Shown here: positions 63,619-64,000 of the stretch, piece after piece
How positions within the stretch are numbered: position 1 is the stretch's first letter
Layout: every line of letters begins with the position of its first letter
Assembly (NCBI RefSeq): GCF_900182545.1
Contig: NZ_FXTJ01000015.1
Span: 24,523-88,522 of the forward strand
DNA length: 64,000 bases
Direction: 5' to 3'
DNA from: Geodermatophilus aquaeductus
GTDB lineage: Bacteria > Actinomycetota > Actinomycetes > Mycobacteriales > Geodermatophilaceae
The notes under the pieces: model-generated
What the model was told of the DNA's origin: nothing
What the model saw: only the letters and a program-made list of their open reading frames with translations
Database searches by the model: none
Made by a program: the position numbers and the translations under genes

Positions 63619-64000
63619 TCAGACGGCGAAGAAGACGGTCTCCTGCTCGCCCTGCAGGTGCACGTCGAAGCGGTAGCCGTCGCCGGTCGGGGTGGCCAGC
63701 AGCGTCTGGCGCCGGTCCTCCGGCAGGGCCTGGAGCACGGGGTCGGCGGCGTTGGCGTCGGCCTCGTCGGCGAAGTAGATCCGGGTGACCACGCGGTCGA
63801 GCAGGCCGCGGGCGAACACCGACACGTCGACGTGCGGCGCCTGCCAGCCGCCCTCGCCGTCGGGCACCCGGCCGGGCTTGAGGGTGAACACGCCGAACTC
63901 GCCGGTGAGGGTCTGCGCGCGGGCGTACCCGCGGAAGCCGGGATAGGCGGCCTGACCGCGGGGGTCCTCCGGGGAGGGGAAGCCGCCGTCGGGATCGGCC
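63619..64000 (-). CDS. pcaG: Protocatechuate 3,4-dioxygenase alpha subunit, C-terminal part
   Basis: The gene enters from the right edge; 126 codons are visible. The peptide FPSPEDPRGQAAYPGFRGYARAQT…GEFGVFTLKPGRVPDGEGGWQAPHVDVSVFARGLLDRVVTRIYFADE…DPVLQALPEDRRQTLLATPTGDGYRFDVHLQGEQETVFF is characteristic of the intradiol-dioxygenase alpha subunit (PF00775 fold). PcaGH cleaves protocatechuate between the two hydroxyls into 3-carboxymuconate. The beta subunit and other pca genes are expected beyond the window. Its presence beside ligAB means the cell can open protocatechuate in two ways. Confidence 0.93.
   Translation of the reverse strand, partial: ADPDGGFPSPEDPRGQAAYPGFRGYARAQTLTGEFGVFTLKPGRVPDGEGGWQAPHVDVSVFARGLLDRVVTRIYFADEADANAADPVLQALPEDRRQTLLATPTGDGYRFDVHLQGEQETVFFAV

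Overview
The window is very GC-rich, packed with short-spaced or 4-bp overlapping genes, has many GTG starts and several promoters with a TANNNT -10 box placed 5-7 nt before the start codon (leaderless mRNAs). This is typical of a free-living actinobacterium. The mix of trehalose/glycogen genes, an Rpf, a LigC/Prim-PolC pair and a ter cluster suggests a desiccation-tolerant soil or rock group such as Geodermatophilaceae; that family assignment is inference.

Layout. 1-5.6 kb: a ter stress cluster on the minus strand (phosphoribosyltransferase, HpcH/HpaI lyase, TerF-like, TerA-like, TerD) preceded by a TerC-type membrane protein under a yybP-ykoY-type (manganese) riboswitch. 5.7-10.6 kb: a secreted hydrolase, map with a divergent XRE regulator, and uvrB. 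11.1-19.1 kb: glycogen-to-trehalose genes glgX-treY-treZ, interrupted by an rpf-like gene behind a c-di-AMP (ydaO-type) riboswitch, then a RibD-like reductase. 19.2-26.2 kb: LigC ligase and Prim-PolC polymerase with a lipoprotein peptidase between them, a WS/DGAT acyltransferase flanked by two copies of the primase-gene tail, and a Phd/RelE toxin-antitoxin pair. 26.4-32.5 kb: a quinone oxidoreductase and a TetR-controlled LLM monooxygenase/MFS/reductase operon. 32.5-33.3 kb: ferritin and a Cys-rich mini-protein sharing an IdeR-like box.

33.5-64 kb is the most striking part: a catabolic island for methoxylated, lignin- or tannin-derived aromatics. It holds a tannase/feruloyl esterase, an operon for the lower 4,5-cleavage (oxalomesaconate) pathway with a VOC-type extradiol dioxygenase and two GntR regulators, a liv-type ABC importer, an MFS carrier, two tandem tetrahydrofolate-dependent O-demethylases (LigM/DesA family), protocatechuate 4,5-dioxygenase LigAB, a two-component system, and an operon for folate recycling and synthesis (non-canonical MTHFR, FolD, PabBC fusion, FolP) ending in an aromatic-type aldehyde dehydrogenase. 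The window closes in pcaG of the competing 3,4-cleavage route. PurU at 33.5 kb may also serve C1 disposal.

Two sets of shared non-coding elements tie the island together. A 17-bp element of the form TACGTCA-NN-YGWCSCG-G lies upstream of both demethylase genes, the ligAB operon and the MTHFR-folate operon. A 14-bp element, ATCGTTGRCAATCC, covers the -35 box of both the liv operon and the first GntR gene. These suggest one regulon for demethylation, ring cleavage and C1 recycling, and another for uptake and the lower pathway. Both are inferences from sequence pattern only.
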